Source: Osmia lignaria lignaria
Taxonomy: Eukaryota; Arthropoda; Insecta; Hymenoptera; Megachilidae
Direction: 5' to 3'
NCBI RefSeq assembly: GCF_051020975.1
Contig: NC_135042.1
Location: 9,385,888-9,449,887 of the forward strand
Length of the DNA stretch: 64,000 nucleotides
The notes beneath the pieces are model-generated. The model was not told the DNA's origin. It did not search any database and worked only from the letters and a program-made list of their open reading frames with translations. Each line of letters begins with the position of its first letter. Position 1 is the stretch's first letter. Made by a program: the position numbers and the translations under genes. This document shows positions 52,618 through 64,000 of the stretch, in pieces.

Positions 52618-55600
52618 ATTTAATCCTTTCTCAGTCCCGACGAAATGAAACGTTGAAACTTCCGAATGAAACACGCCAGAAAGTACACTGTTTCAGCAAC
52701 GTTACGACTCGACGGAACAAACAGAAACGAACGGCAGCTTTGCTCAACACTTCTCCTCGACGTCTGGTCGGATTGGAATCAGGGAACATTGAAAGCAACC
52801 GCGAAACGCGCGACTGTAAACAAACGGCACTCGTTTCCGCGAGAGGATCGCAGAGGAAAAGCTGATCCCTCGACAAGAGATACCGATCGTGTTTTACTCT
52901 TTTACCGACAACGTTTAGCGGATCAACAGCGAAAAAATTGCGAAAAATATCAGTATATTTGATTGAATAAAATCAATTCGCGATCGTTGAATTTTGATAA
53001 ATAAATTTAACGGGAAGCGGGTATGGGAATAACGAAATACAAAACTCTCTGCCAGTCGTTTCCATGAAATTCCGACAATCAAGTAGCATTTTCCAAATGT
53101 ATTCACAGCATCAACAAATCACCCCCGGAAGATTACACATCCCCGGGAACGGGAGACGGCAAAACGTGAGTATGCACGAATTTATTCCCGTTTCTTCTGT
53201 TATCGTTCCCGTACCATCGTCCCGACTGCATGTTTCACTTCGTGTATACAAATCGACGGCAACAAATCACGGGAAGGGGTGGTTTTGAGCAAAAGCAGTC
53301 GTTCAACGGAATCGAGCGCGGAGCGCGGGAAACGGGGTATAATAAATAAAGACTTAAGAGGGAAAGCGGACTACATAGGTGGCTCTTAAGTGCAAGAACC
53401 ACCCCCGTGCAAGATTTACCATTCCGAAAATATACTTGGTAAACCAAGCTCTTAAAACGGTACTTTATATACTTCAAGAAGGAATTCGAACAATTTCAAT
53501 CGTGAAAAATTATTTTGAAAAATTCGTAAGTTAAAGAAATTAAAAGAAATTTATTTACCGATATCGCTTTAACAAAATTCTGTCATCATTGATGGATGAA
53601 CCCGAAATCGAACGAAAGGAATCGAAGAGTTCACGATTCGTGGAATTTCACTCGTGAGTTGTTTATCGTTGGGGAGAAGGGGAGGTGGAAGAGGGATGTT
53701 TAAAAAATTTGTCACGTAGAGTTTTGGTCCCGAAGCTTTGATTTCCATGGAATTGTTTGCCGAAGAATATTCCCGAAAAGCGTCACGTAGCGTTCGACTG
53801 GTGGTCGAATGAATTTTTGAAAAGTCCTGGTAAGGAGAAAACCAGCTCGTCGGTGAAATAAATGTACAAGAGAGAAAACGAACGGGAACAGGATGTTTAC
53901 GAGTCAATCGGAACAAGAAGAATCGTCTTCTTTTTAACGCACGCGACCGGCATTCCTTTCCGGAACGATTCGTGATACTCGTGTCCATCGGTATATAACT
54001 ACCCTCGTGCAACTGTCCGCACGAGTGGGCAAGGAAAAGACCCGACCGAACCATCGCGATACAGATGAAATTTCCGGAAAATCGTCGCGCTAAAGGGTAC
54101 TCTCGTTTGTACCATTACGACACTGGCATCCTGTTTTTTTAATCAACGAATTCGTCCACAGAATCGATTCTCTATATTTCCTCTTTAAAATGTTTCACCA
54201 CTGGTACTTGAAAATTAAATCGTCAGTCCTAGTAGTCTCGTCGTTTTACGATGCAAACTTTTTGAACTATAATAATTAAGGGTATGAATAGTTAATTTTG
54301 AAATTTAAACTCTCGGTTAGGTATCTTATCGAAACAGCATCGAGATGAAAATTTTTCACCCTCGAATTCATTAACGTTCACGCGAGAGTGATAAAAGGAA
54401 GATTTCTTTTTTCTGTCCACATTTACCCTAGACGATATTGAAATTTCAAGGGAATCGGAAGGAAAGAGAGAGGGTAGTTTCTCCCCTCGATTGGAATAAA
54501 ATCGTCCACCGGTGGAAGGCGTAACGAACTAATTGACTCTGTTCCTCTCCACCGACCGCTTTTTTATCCTCATCGGTTAGTAGAACGAGCGAGGGTAACA
54601 ATTTGCGAGCGATGAATAAAGAAGCGGGCGAATTCGCGGCCGTTTCGCCCTCCATTACGGTAAAAACTTGGTTCGTGCCTAGGGGATCGTAACGAGCCCT
54701 GATTCCAGCCTGGTAACGCTGTAAAGGAAACACTCTGGAACCGAGGATGCTCGTTCACCATCACCTTTCCACCCCTCCGTCAGCCCATCAACCTTGATCG
54801 AACCGCTTCGTTATCAGCCCGTTTCTCATTCGTCACCTTCGATGCTTTCGTGATCGCTTCTTCCCCTAATTTTATAGATTCTCTTATTTGAAAAGATTGA
54901 TATAATCTATGCAGGGTGAACGAGAAATTAATTTTGTATACAGGTGACAGCCTTTGACATAATTGAAACAGTTAATGCTAAATCAGTGTAGCAATTTATT
55001 TTCGACTCTTGTTCGATATTTTTCACGGTTCCGATGATCGATTGGACAGCTGATCAATTAGAATTCCGCGATCAGATTCAATGATCCATCACGAGTGACT
55101 GATGAAACGAGCTGTGATTTTTAACGAAGTGTCGAATAGAAGAACTTTTCCATTAAAACGCGTGTCTAGTTTGCATGGTCCCAGAGAACGTTTAATAAAA
55201 AATTGATTCCCGAAACTATTTGGACGAATCGATGGAACAATAGAAAATCACAAAGAGGCAGAGACAAAAGGAGGATCGATCCTCTTACGGAAATACCGTG
55301 GTGTGTTCTTGGTGGTGGATGAAACACCGAGGACTGTGACGCATTCCGTGGCGTTGATTTACCAAGGAATGGAAGGTTCGTCGAAAAATTGGAAAGCTTG
55401 ACTGGCGGAAGTTGCTACAGGGTATGTGGAGAGCGGGGTGTCCCCTTTGATTCTTTGTTTCTTCCGCAACATCGAACGCCAATTGAAACAGGCACGAGGT
55501 GGAGATGGAAATCGATGAAAGAAACGGTAAACCAGCCCTACAGATTAACTTGATTTCCACGAACAAAGGTACAATCGGAGGTGGCTGGCTGTTTGTGTCG

Positions 55601-55937
55601 ACGGTTATCTCTTATTTCTATCGCGAACGGAAGCGTTCTTCCTAGATTTTTCAGACTGACAGAGGAAGAAACCGCAATCTTCTTCTACAACGTGGAATAT
55701 CTTCGACTCGATACGAAACGAGGCCAATTACTTCGCCTTGTAACAAGTGCAATTCTTGCCTGATCATGGAGATTAAGTCGTAAGACTGCTGGTAAGACAA
55801 ACGACCATCTTTAAATGCAAATTGATCTTTTTGCCTGAAATAAACAGAACAGGGTAGGTTGGAACAAAGACAGATATTGCACTGGTGCAAATATATAATT
55901 TCTGTGCGAGTAGAATACTATTGATTCGCGTCAGGCA

Positions 55938-56540
55938 AGTAGTACGAACAGAGATACGGTGCGCCAAGTGATATAGGTACGTGCTTAGTCAGACAAATGA
56001 AGAAAAGAAACTCAAAGTATAATAAAATTGTTTGCAAAAATAGTAGAATAATTTATATAACGTCAAATAAGTAGTACGAATCAGAATATGATGTTTTAAG
56101 TGATACAAGACTAAGCTTGGTCAGACAACTGAAGAAAATAAATAAACTACCGTCACAAAGATGAAACGTGATTCTAAGCGAACTAAAATTATTTGCAAAA
56201 ATAGTACAATAATGTATACAATGCCAAACGAGTAGTAGAAATCAGAATATGATATTTTAAGTGATACAAGACTAAGCTTGATCAGACAACAGACACAAAG
56301 ATGAAACGTGATTCAAAGTAAACTAAAATTATTTGTAAAAATGGTAAAATAATTTATATAATGCCAAACGAGTAGTACAAATCAGAATATAATATTTTAA
56401 GTGATATAAGCCTGTGATTTGTCAGACAATCGAAGAAAATAATCAAACAACCAGCAGGAAAAGGGAACAGGAATCAAAGCGAAGTAAAAGAGTTTACAAA
56501 AATAAGAGAATATTTTGTATAAAGCATTGGGACAAGGAAA
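55938..56540. repeat. Four diverged tandem units of about 130-160 bp
   Basis: Units start at about 55938, 56070, 56231 and 56371 with AGTAGTA(C/G)(A/G)AA, followed by TCAGAATATGATATTTTAAG, then GTGATACAAGACTAAGC, TCAGACAA and AAAATTATTTGCAAAAATAG. Spacings of 132, 161 and 140 bp reflect internal deletions; for example, the third unit lacks the block between TCAGACAAC and CACAAAGATGAAACGTGATT. The fourth copy degrades toward 56540. No open frame persists through the array on either strand. Confidence 0.75.
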
Positions 56541-59500
56541 AAGCAACGATACTGGGACAAGCATCGAGGTATCCCTTATAGAATAATCGTAACGGGATTC
56601 CCGGCGGAGCCGTGTCACAGAAAGAAGAAGGGAGCATGGTACAGTATTATGTTTGCACGTCGCATTGGAAAGATGCATTCTGCTTGCATACAAGCTGCAC
56701 ACGTCTTGCATATTCATGTCGGGACTCGTAGTAGCTGGAAATGTCAATGCGTTCAGCTGTATCGAATAAGCCAGCAAGAAGATCGATGGAGAGAACGTGT
56801 AATTGAATGGTTCCGAAGGAGTCGTTAGTCCATTTACAAAGATCTATCCATGGAGAAACGATAAGGGCTCGCATGGCACTAAGTATCTGCCTCTTAACGA
56901 CAACGAAAAAGCTCCGTGAACCGGTAACAAGATCGCCCGAATAATCCACGATAAGAATCGGAAATAAGGACACCGGATCTTGCTTCCCAAAATCCTGTAC
57001 GGACAAGAGTGTAGCTCAACCGACGTAAAATCTGTGAAGAAATCTGTCATCAAAAGAAAACACTCCCCTTTTTCCAACGTCACGGAACGACGGTTTCCAG
57101 TTGCAATTACCGAAGAGCCTTCTAATTTGTACACGATTTTTATTCACAGCCCTTAATCAACATTCCGACCGCGCCGGTTCGTTAATTAACGAGAGCTCTT
57201 CTTGTTTCGCGGAAACCGGGCCGGTTAATCTGTTACCGGCTTATTATGTCCAAAGGAAGTAAAAGAGAACAATTAATCAACCGGTCGTTGATTTAATGCG
57301 ATCGTTCAAGGATATCCTTCAAACTTTCCGGTACGAATGTAAATCCAGAAGAGACCGAACGAACCAATCCCGATGAAACGTGTTCGTTCGACGAGGGTGC
57401 AGGGTGGTACGGGGGGGAACGAATGTATCCTGGACCGATAGGGGAGCAACAAAGAAGAAGAATTCCGGACACGTACGCGTACGGCACGAAGCACGGGCCA
57501 AGGGTTTACAAAACGGTCGGTAGATGAAAGAATCGTTAGAAGGAGAGACATCGTTGGACTGAAAACGAAATAAAACTTCTCGTCGACCGAGGATGGATCG
57601 AATGTCCGAGGCGACATGCCTCTGGAAATCCTGTCCTTGCAGAAGAACAAAGAACGAGAAGATGACGAGTAACGATTGAAAGACGAGACCGGGGAAAGAA
57701 GCTGGAGGGTGGAAGTCGATGAGGTCTTCGAATTTACCCTCTCTTCATTTCTGCATCCTTCGTGCTCGAATTTCAAAGAAGAGGAGCAGTAAGGAGGGAG
57801 AGGGAAAAAAAGGGAAAATGAAGGAGAAAAACAATGTATCGTGGAGGAAGGAGGATCCTGAATGGGCCGTGCCTCGAGCAAATCTTCCGCCTGGTCTGCC
57901 TTCCCTTTCGTGGCCGTGTTTGATCCTAGAAGAAGCTCGAAGAAAAGGCTTTTTTATACGAACAGGAAGGGAGCTTGATCAATCTGGCAGATCAATGTAT
58001 TTCGCTCGTCGGATGATTATTTACTGGGCCACGTCCGATAACAGATTTTCCCGATATCTAGGCTGATTATTAACCTCGATGCTCTAGTTTCTTATTTTAC
58101 GCTCGAAGGATCGTTGTCCATTCACTCGATTTCAAATTTCGTATTTTACTAATTATCATATTATGAAGCATCGTATTATATAATTATCATATTATCGAGT
58201 AACATATTATTCGAAGAGAGTTGCAAGATAGATGTTTCGCAACGCTTGTTTTATCTTAATTGCTTTACCATTACATCAAGGAGACAAGCGAATGAAACTT
58301 CCGCAGAACCGCGTTAAGGCGATTAATTTGTGCCCGACGATTCGACCGCGAAGCTCTCCTTACAAAGCTCGTTAAACGGTGTAACAGACGGCTGGATAAT
58401 TCGATCAGGTTAATTTCGAATAAATTGGCCCAAGTTTGTCCCCGGATCCGCTAACGCGACGATAAGAAAGCTTGAAAGTGGCGAGCAGGATGCAATTAAC
58501 GGGATCAAATCAATTAGCGAAGATAGTAAATTAAATTTCGTATCTCTAACGTCTAACGTCTTCTGCAACGAATAGACGTGTTAGACTTTCAGAATGGCAA
58601 ATACACGGTTTCTGGTTAAGGAAATTCAACAAACGACAGGGTTAACGGTCGCGGCGGGATATTTATGAGTTTGCATTTGCCAGTCGACGTAGTTCATCGT
58701 ATCTTAAGTACGAGAACAAACGTTGTTCATAAAATACCGCGACGACTCTTCGAGTTCATAAATCAGTCCCATAAATGCTTCTTGGAGATATTATTGTTTT
58801 TCACTTTGAATATCGCTAAATACTTTAATCCTGTCAATTTGTGTATCCAAGAAAAAGTAATTCGATAATTCTTTGAGAATTTCTTTTCGACTATAAAATT
58901 TCTTCTCGATGCATTTTAAAAATCCATCGCGAGTGCGAATTCAATATTCAAGCACTCGAAGAGTGCCAAAGCGTAGCTGAATGTCGATTTCTAAAAAAGC
59001 TCACCTATCGCAAGAATTCTTTTCTTTGTGGCAGCAAAGAGAACGAATCAGATTCTCTTGGTGCATTGTTCGAGTTAGTTCGTATCGAGGTTCGATCGCG
59101 GAACCGCAGGAACGTCACGGGATCGTGGAGGGTGCCGCTAAGAAACCGGGCAAATTGAATTAGATCGCTTCAATTTAGGGTGAAACGGTTTCCGGGAACT
59201 TCGTTAAATTAAGAATTTACACCAAAACTTTTTCGGAGTACAGACGCGTTCGTAGAGGGATGGATTAACCCTCGAACGGGGGAGGTTGAGTGATTTAGAG
59301 TTTGGATTAATATTTGAAAGTTTTATCTCGGGTATTCATCAGCGAAGCTATGGAGAATAAGAAAGCAAAATAAGCCTACTGTGTGCATACACGGCTATCC
59401 GCGAGCATCCGAATCCTTTGTTCGAACAATGGGAAGACACAAAGTCTGAAAATATAGAAAGGGAAGAAAGAAGAACGCGTAACCGCAATTACCAGATTAA

Positions 59501-62258
59501 AGCGATGACAGTTTCCGTCGCCTTCTTCTCGTAGATTCCTTTTGAAATGATCGTTCAGTTGAATGGCGTCGCGTTTCGTTCCGATACAGCGTCGTTTCGC
59601 GAAAGGAACAACGTTTCCGAGTGAAAAACGTCCGAAGACGAGAACAAAACGCCTCGCGTGGCCTGTTTTCCTGTCAGTCTGTACACGCTCGCGTTTTCAT
59701 TCGCGGATTTTTCAATCTCACCCCTTTTCACATCCTAATAACCGAGGCTACCGGCGTAAGGAACGAGGGGGGAAAAAGCTGGCTGCAATTAGCAGATTGA
59801 AATCAATAAAGTTTGGATCAAGGATCAAGGATGAAAAGCCCTGTTGAACGAGCGAACGCGAGCTGTTTCTCGGCGAATGTCCTTTTGAACGAGAGCGAAG
59901 AAAGAAGAGGCAAATGTGCAATTAGAACGCCAAATGAGACTAATGAGCTACTAGATGATAATGACGTTGTCATCGAGTTCCCACCGTGAGAAACGTATGT
60001 TAACGAAGAGGCGAAGAACATCAGGGTGTTGAGTTACCTTTGGATAATCGTGAAAATTGATATCAAAAGAAGGAAATGCGAAAAGAAAAATTCTAGTTTC
60101 AATAGAATTCATTTTTAATTATTTCTGTCCAGTATTGGTATCGTGCATTGATATTCTTTCAACCCTTATCACATCCCTTACAAAATGTCCTGACCTCCGA
60201 AAAACGAATCAACGAAGAACAATGAGTACCCAGAATGATAGACAACAATGGTGCAAAACAACTGTCAGCAATTACCTACGACAATAGCCTCTGTTGACAC
60301 AAAACGTTTCTACAAAAGGCAATTTTGAAAGAAAAAAGAAACTTAGCGATTCTATTTGCCATCCACCAAAAGGACGGTGAGTCATCCAGTCTGCTCGGAA
60401 AACGCGAGGGAGAAATGCCGTTTACGACACAGGGTGAATCTCCAGGAACATTATTTACATTCGATCAAGTCGGAAAGCGACAGGACTGGATTTCAATATC
60501 GCGAGAAGTTTCGCGAGACGAAGGGTAGGTGTGTTTGGAAACAGGGTATCTGGGACGTGGAGGATAAAGTGAAACGAGTACTTGTACATTCCGGCATGCA
60601 TTCGTCGCGATTTGTCCTGCGAACACCTCGAAGATCCATCTGCCTCGTTTTCCAGACGAGAATCAGTCGGCTAGAAAAGCTGGAGGATCGGGCAGTGAAT
60701 TTGAAAAATCCTGGAAAATCAGGTGCCAGCTGAGGTTTCGAAATTGGGTTCGTTGACGATCAAGAAATTCCTTGAAGAAGGAATACTAAGTCAATTATTT
60801 TATTATAATTAACCCTCAAAAATCTATACAGGGAGAAACTATTATAATTTGAAAAATTCTGGAAAATCAAGTGCCAGCTGAGGTTTTGAAATTGGGATAG
60901 TTGAAGATCAAGAAATTCCTTGAAGGAGTGCTAAGTCAATTAATTTATTCTAATTAACCCTCAAAAATCTAAAGAGGGAGAAACTATTGTAATTGATCCA
61001 TCATAAATCCAGCAAACGGTACACGAGGTCAGTGATGGCATACTATATTTGAAAAAGGTCCCTGGCACGTTGGATGCCAAAAAACTTGCAAGTCGAGCAG
61101 GCAGAATAGATTCATTCACCTCTCGCCATCGGCCCAGAAAAATACTAACAAAGAGGAGTAAAAATTGGACAATGGAAAAGTTTGGAATCGACTGAAAGTT
61201 TCATGATCGATACAAAGGAGCCGAGAATCAACGAGATCGAGAAATTGTTCTGGCGAAGGGATCGCGATAAAGGAAGTAGAAATTCCGTCTACTGGTTCGA
61301 AGCAATCGGTAGAATCAAGAGAGACGGCATTAGGTAAAGCGACAGGAAAATTTCAAGGGAATATTACCAGAATTCCCGTGGACCGGGGCTGATTGAAATC
61401 TTAAGTGAAGCTTGAATCTATTTCAATCGTCGTCGCTAAATTCGAGAGACAAAGATTCATGAAATAATTAGAAAATTTATAAAATTGAATTCGAGATCCA
61501 AATAGGATCCATCAGAAACAAAGTCACCGTAACGAGGCAATTCCAACGGGGCCATAGAAGGGCGTAAAACGACCCCCATTTCTGTGGAGGATCTCAGGTA
61601 ATCCTGATCTCTTACTGCATCAGCAGATCCTCTACGACGGGGTCTATTCGACCCAAACGAGAATCGCAAGGGATGCTCCCGATCCCAATACAGAACCAAA
61701 AAGTGTCTTATTAATAGACTCATGGACCGGTCACTGTCCGGAAACATTGAAAGACAATGTGTCGGCAAATAAAGATTTGTGCTTTTGAACACTTTTTCGA
61801 AAAATTTCATTATCATAGAGGCTTTTTTTAAATGGTCACTCTGTCTTCTTTTTTAAATCACAATGTTTTTTGTAACCTCTGTTTTATTCATAATAATTTT
61901 GCTTATAAAGTTTTTCGGTATTTCTTCGGTATTTCTAAAAAAAGGAAACACCGTCGAAATTTTAAGAGTGATTTCCACCCCCTTAGACAAAAAAGGCAGC
62001 AGAAAAGAATTGCGTTTTAATCAGAGGAGCAACCTCTACATATTCACAAAGTTTCATAATTTTTGAATTTCCGGCTTCAAGATCATCCCTCGTCAGCCTT
62101 CGCAAGGGATAGTCACCCTTCTTCCATCGAATACCATCAAAGATGTATCCTTCAAACTTTCCCCCTGCACTTTGATCCAAGCGTAAGCAGAAAACGAAGA
62201 TCACTCGACGATCGATCGAAAAAAAAAGAAAACCAAACGATCACTTTTAACAACTTAC
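56541..62258. other. Intron next to the signal-peptide exon
   Basis: This 5'-most part of intron 1 contains the 148-bp duplication. A small tandem repeat of TAATTATCATATTAT occurs at 58150-58164 and 58181-58195. Minus-strand frames of about 100-190 codons at 56647-57881 and 61457-61816 carry no recognisable motif and are treated as chance. Confidence 0.35.
60698..60990. repeat. 148-bp direct tandem duplication
   Basis: Copy 1 is 60698-60845 and copy 2 is 60846-60990. Shared landmarks in order are AATTTGAAAAATCCTGGAAA (C changed to T in copy 2), GTGCCAGCTGAGGTTT, GATCAAGAAATTCCTTGAAG, AAGTCAATTA, AATTAACCCTCAAAAATCTA and GGGAGAAACTATT. Copy 2 is 3 bp shorter through a few small indels. It lies about 1.3 kb downstream, in gene orientation, of the signal-peptide exon. 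Confidence 0.85.
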
Positions 62259-62331
62259 CCCCCACTATCAGCAGCAGATGGAACAGAGCACGTCGCACTT
62301 TCCCGCACTTCCGTCGAACGTCTTTATCCAT
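62259..62331 (-). CDS. beat-family gene, coding exon 1 (signal peptide)
   Basis: First coding exon of the beaten-path-like gene, read on the minus strand from the ATG at 62331. It encodes 24 residues plus one base. The start lies in good initiation context (A at -3, G at +4) and is the first ATG after an in-frame TGA at 62392-62394. The peptide has a basic N-terminal stretch (KDVRRKCGKVRR) followed by a hydrophobic core (ALFHLLLIVGG), a typical eukaryotic secretion signal. Cleavage probably falls just after the splice junction, near the ATG-LKD residues. The exon ends G|GTAAGTTG, a strong donor in phase 1, matching the phase-1 start of the exon at 4391-4596. Joining them gives a glycine codon and a continuous secreted-Ig N-terminus. 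No intervening exon is needed, but one cannot be excluded across 57.7 kb. What I see is the signal peptide, donor and phase; the assignment to the beat gene is inferred. Confidence 0.72.
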
Positions 62332-62620
62332 CCTGTCTAGGGGAATCCTGAATGGTTCTCGACGATCTTCGAAGCCGTGTCTGAAGGTGTCTCAAGTAGA
62401 ACTAGCCTCGTTAACGTCAAACGACGCGGACCGCGCGAACAAATGACATCGGTACCGTGCACCGTACGATCTATCGTTTCCGTTACCGTGTACCGTGGCG
62501 GCGGTTACTGTCAGAAATCGGTTGAAATTCGCGGAGAAAACAAGGCGGCAAGGGAGAACCGGTCGAACGGATCCCGCGACTCACACGGCACGCAGACGCG
62601 ACAGTTCCTGACTTGCAACT
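62332..62620 (-). promoter_or_regulatory. Presumed 5' UTR of the beat-family gene with Inr-like start
   Basis: Minus-strand sequence upstream of the ATG. An exact match to the insect initiator TCAGTT occurs at 62622-62617, with the initiating A at 62620, which would give a 5' UTR of about 289 nt without an intron. No good DPE is seen at +28. The leader is CpG-rich and contains one short upstream ORF. The start is a prediction from motif and position only; splicing within the 5' UTR or a more distant promoter is possible. Confidence 0.35.
62417..62449 (-). other. Upstream ORF of 10 codons in the 5' leader
   Basis: On the minus strand an ATG at 62449 opens MSFVRAVRVV and stops at TGA, ending at 62417, about 86 nt before the main start. 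It is the only upstream ATG I found between the Inr-like motif and the signal-peptide start. If the leader is transcribed from 62620, this uORF could lower translation of the main frame. That role is inferred. Confidence 0.3.
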
Positions 62621-62714
62621 GACGAGGGATGCTGCACGAAGAGTTTGCGCCAGCTTCGCGCTCGCGCACAGAATCCTTACTCCCCTACGTTCCTGGCACC
62701 CTCGGTCAGTTAGT

Positions 62715-62960
62715 CACCCTCTCCCTTTCTCCCTATTTCACCATCTCACTCCCTCTAACCCTTACCAACCATTTCGCCTCTCTTCTTTCTTCTTCTCTGT
62801 CCAGGACATCGTACCTTCGCTCTGCTGCACTTGGTCTTTCTTGCCTCTCTACTTCTGTCTTCTTCGTCGATATCAACACTCGTCCTTCGTCTGTTTCTCT
62901 TGCCACTCTTTCCGTATTATGCTTTTTCCACGCTTTTTATCCTTCTCCTTCGGTCACAAG
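62715..62960 (-). promoter_or_regulatory. GA-rich (GAGA-type) promoter-proximal tract
   Basis: The plus strand is strongly pyrimidine-rich (many CTCTC, TTCTTC and CCCTCTC runs), so the minus strand carries repeated GAGAG/GAAG motifs about 100-340 bp upstream of the Inr-like motif at 62620. GAGA-factor (Trl) sites are common in developmental insect promoters. This placement fits a promoter of the minus-strand gene, but the assignment is inferred from composition and position. Confidence 0.35.
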
Positions 62961-64000
62961 GTAGTTCGTCTCTTTTCGGTTCGTTTTCAAGCTTCTTCTA
63001 GTCGGTTCGGTCTCTCCGTCTAGTCGGCTCGGCGTACATTCAACCTCGCGCGCATCCTTTCGCCGGCTGTATCTCAAACACTAAAGAGTTTCTTAGGAAA
63101 TTGAATTGAATCCCATCCCTACCGCGTCCCTCCTAGCGCGTCACCCTCTGCTCCGCCCGTTTGTTATTTCTCCTCTCGTACCTCCTCTTCGTCGCCCTTA
63201 CACCGTTTCCAGACGTTTGCCCGTCCGGCTTGTTTGGGCCTTGTCGAGCTCCCGTTTCGTCGCGTGTCTCCTGTGACCCTTTTCCCTCAACGACCCACCC
63301 ACCCTTTTAACCGCCTATCCTCACCTTCGAGGCCGCTCGACTCTCAGGCAACCGATTGTCTCGCCGTTAAGCGGCAATTTATATGTTAACAGGGCCGAAT
63401 CGGTCGAGAGTCATGCATACGTTTAAGAAAACTGGGTTGCCGAACCTGGAAGAGAGGGTGAAAGGGTAGGACGATCGCGTGACGATGTTTCACCGACACT
63501 TTGCTCGTTAGTCGAGTCAACCGATCGAGCCGTTCCACCGATACGGATCTACCCCTTCGACCAACGGAACGACCCTTCTCGCTTATCGGTTACATGTAAA
63601 TTCCTGCCAACTTGTGTACAAACAGTATCGAAGGTTGGATATCCGACTATGGGATCGGGTCAAGGTTTCCACGGTGGTTTTCTTAAATCGAGCCGATCCC
63701 GAATTCGCTTTCGGATTTCTCGCGTCTGCGTTTTATCCTATGCCCGAGGGTATTTTACCCTCGCTCCACGATTTTATCATTTACTCGGTAGGATACGTGG
63801 AAGTTAATTAAAACGTTAAACGCAGCGATGGAAACAGACGCGTGTAGTACGTCATGTCACGTCATAATTGTTATTATTCAGAATACTATTTTCTCGAATT
63901 TCAACTTTCCACTTGCTGTACGAATTAATATAATATTAATGCTGTTTATATTATTTTCTATACGGAAATGAAACATCACGGTTTCTATAGCGATTGTCGA
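62961..64000. other. Presumed upstream intergenic region
   Basis: No coding exon or repeat was recognised. A TATAAA-like motif on the minus strand at 63383-63378 has no convincing initiator about 30 bp downstream, so it is not called as a promoter. The far right end (from about 63850) becomes AT-rich. Confidence 0.4.

Larger units (their letters stand above)
36677..55937. other. Intronic stretch without recognised genes
   Basis: Nineteen kilobases of CpG-rich intron with a CT microsatellite (42032), poly-C and poly-T blocks (48791-48841, 50097-50109, 52593-52617) and a C6-A-G7 mini-hairpin at 47170-47183. No transposon termini, conserved protein motif or RNA gene was recognised. Confidence 0.35.
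4597..62258 (-). other. Giant first coding intron of the beat-family gene (57,662 bp)
   Basis: The intron is bounded by GTAAGT at 62258 and TTTCAG ending at 4597, phase 1 at both ends. No other conserved protein-coding exon was recognised inside it. The longest open frames (up to about 190 codons) show no family motifs and overlap one another on both strands, as expected for moderately GC-rich insect DNA. It contains the transposon remnants, tandem duplications and palindromes listed separately. Very long first introns are known in neuronal adhesion and guidance genes, where they often house tissue-specific enhancers. That role is inferred here, since no enhancer can be proven by eye. Confidence 0.7.

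Noticed and set aside
56397..57134. Three overlapping minus-strand frames next to the tandem array, considered as a chemoreceptor-like pseudogene
   Set aside because: I found no receptor motif, and the frames do not join into one continuous homologous reading.
57306..57881. 191-codon minus-strand open frame
   Set aside because: It is the complement of a GA-rich tract, giving a Ser/Pro/Phe-rich product of no family, and is best explained by composition.
61457..61816. 119-codon minus-strand frame upstream of exon 1, considered as an extra beat exon or transposon fragment
   Set aside because: It has no Ig or transposase motif and no suitable splice borders in the needed phase.
63378..63383. 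TATAAA-like sequence on the minus strand
   Set aside because: There is no initiator at the right distance, and it lies more than 1 kb upstream of the start codon.

Overview
The window is eukaryotic nuclear DNA, most likely from a hymenopteran insect and perhaps a bee. The grounds are an AT-leaning base composition with abundant undepleted CpG (the tcga/cgaa texture throughout), no long open reading frames, small TA- and TTAA-targeted transposon remnants, and a gene made of tiny exons with spliceosomal borders. The order is an inference from sequence texture only. No bacterial-type genes, rRNA, tRNA or CRISPR array were seen.

The only gene I can support well is the 5' half of a beaten-path (beat) family axon-guidance gene on the minus strand. 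Its first coding exon (62259-62331) encodes a signal peptide. Its second (4391-4596) encodes the front half of the first immunoglobulin domain. Both ends of the intervening 57.7 kb intron are phase 1, so the two exons join in frame through a split glycine codon. Exon 3 and the rest of the gene should lie beyond position 1. The presumed 5' UTR (one 10-codon uORF, an Inr-like motif near 62620) and a GA-rich (minus-strand) promoter-like tract lie at about 62332-62960. The DNA to the right is presumed upstream intergenic sequence.

About 90% of the window is therefore the giant first intron. Inside it are: a decayed Tc1-like transposon keeping its transposase C-terminus (about 5976-6535); a piggyBac-like TTAA MITE carrying a 62-bp minisatellite (11850-12378); a 289-bp MITE with near-perfect terminal inverted repeats (24866-25154); a very short TTAA-flanked palindromic element (26070-26162); three families of local tandem duplication (28.6 kb, 55.9 kb, 60.7 kb); several perfect palindromes; and low-complexity tracts. 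Two spots have splice-like or coding-like signals on the plus strand, a possible signal-peptide first exon at 36598-36676 and a 49-nt exon-like unit at 3563-3611. They could belong to nested or antisense transcripts. They are hypotheses, not gene calls.

Nothing here is convincing as a wholly new molecular system. The strongest result is the reconstruction of a split neuronal adhesion/guidance gene from two short exons 58 kb apart. The most open question is whether the intron hosts nested transcripts around 36 kb.
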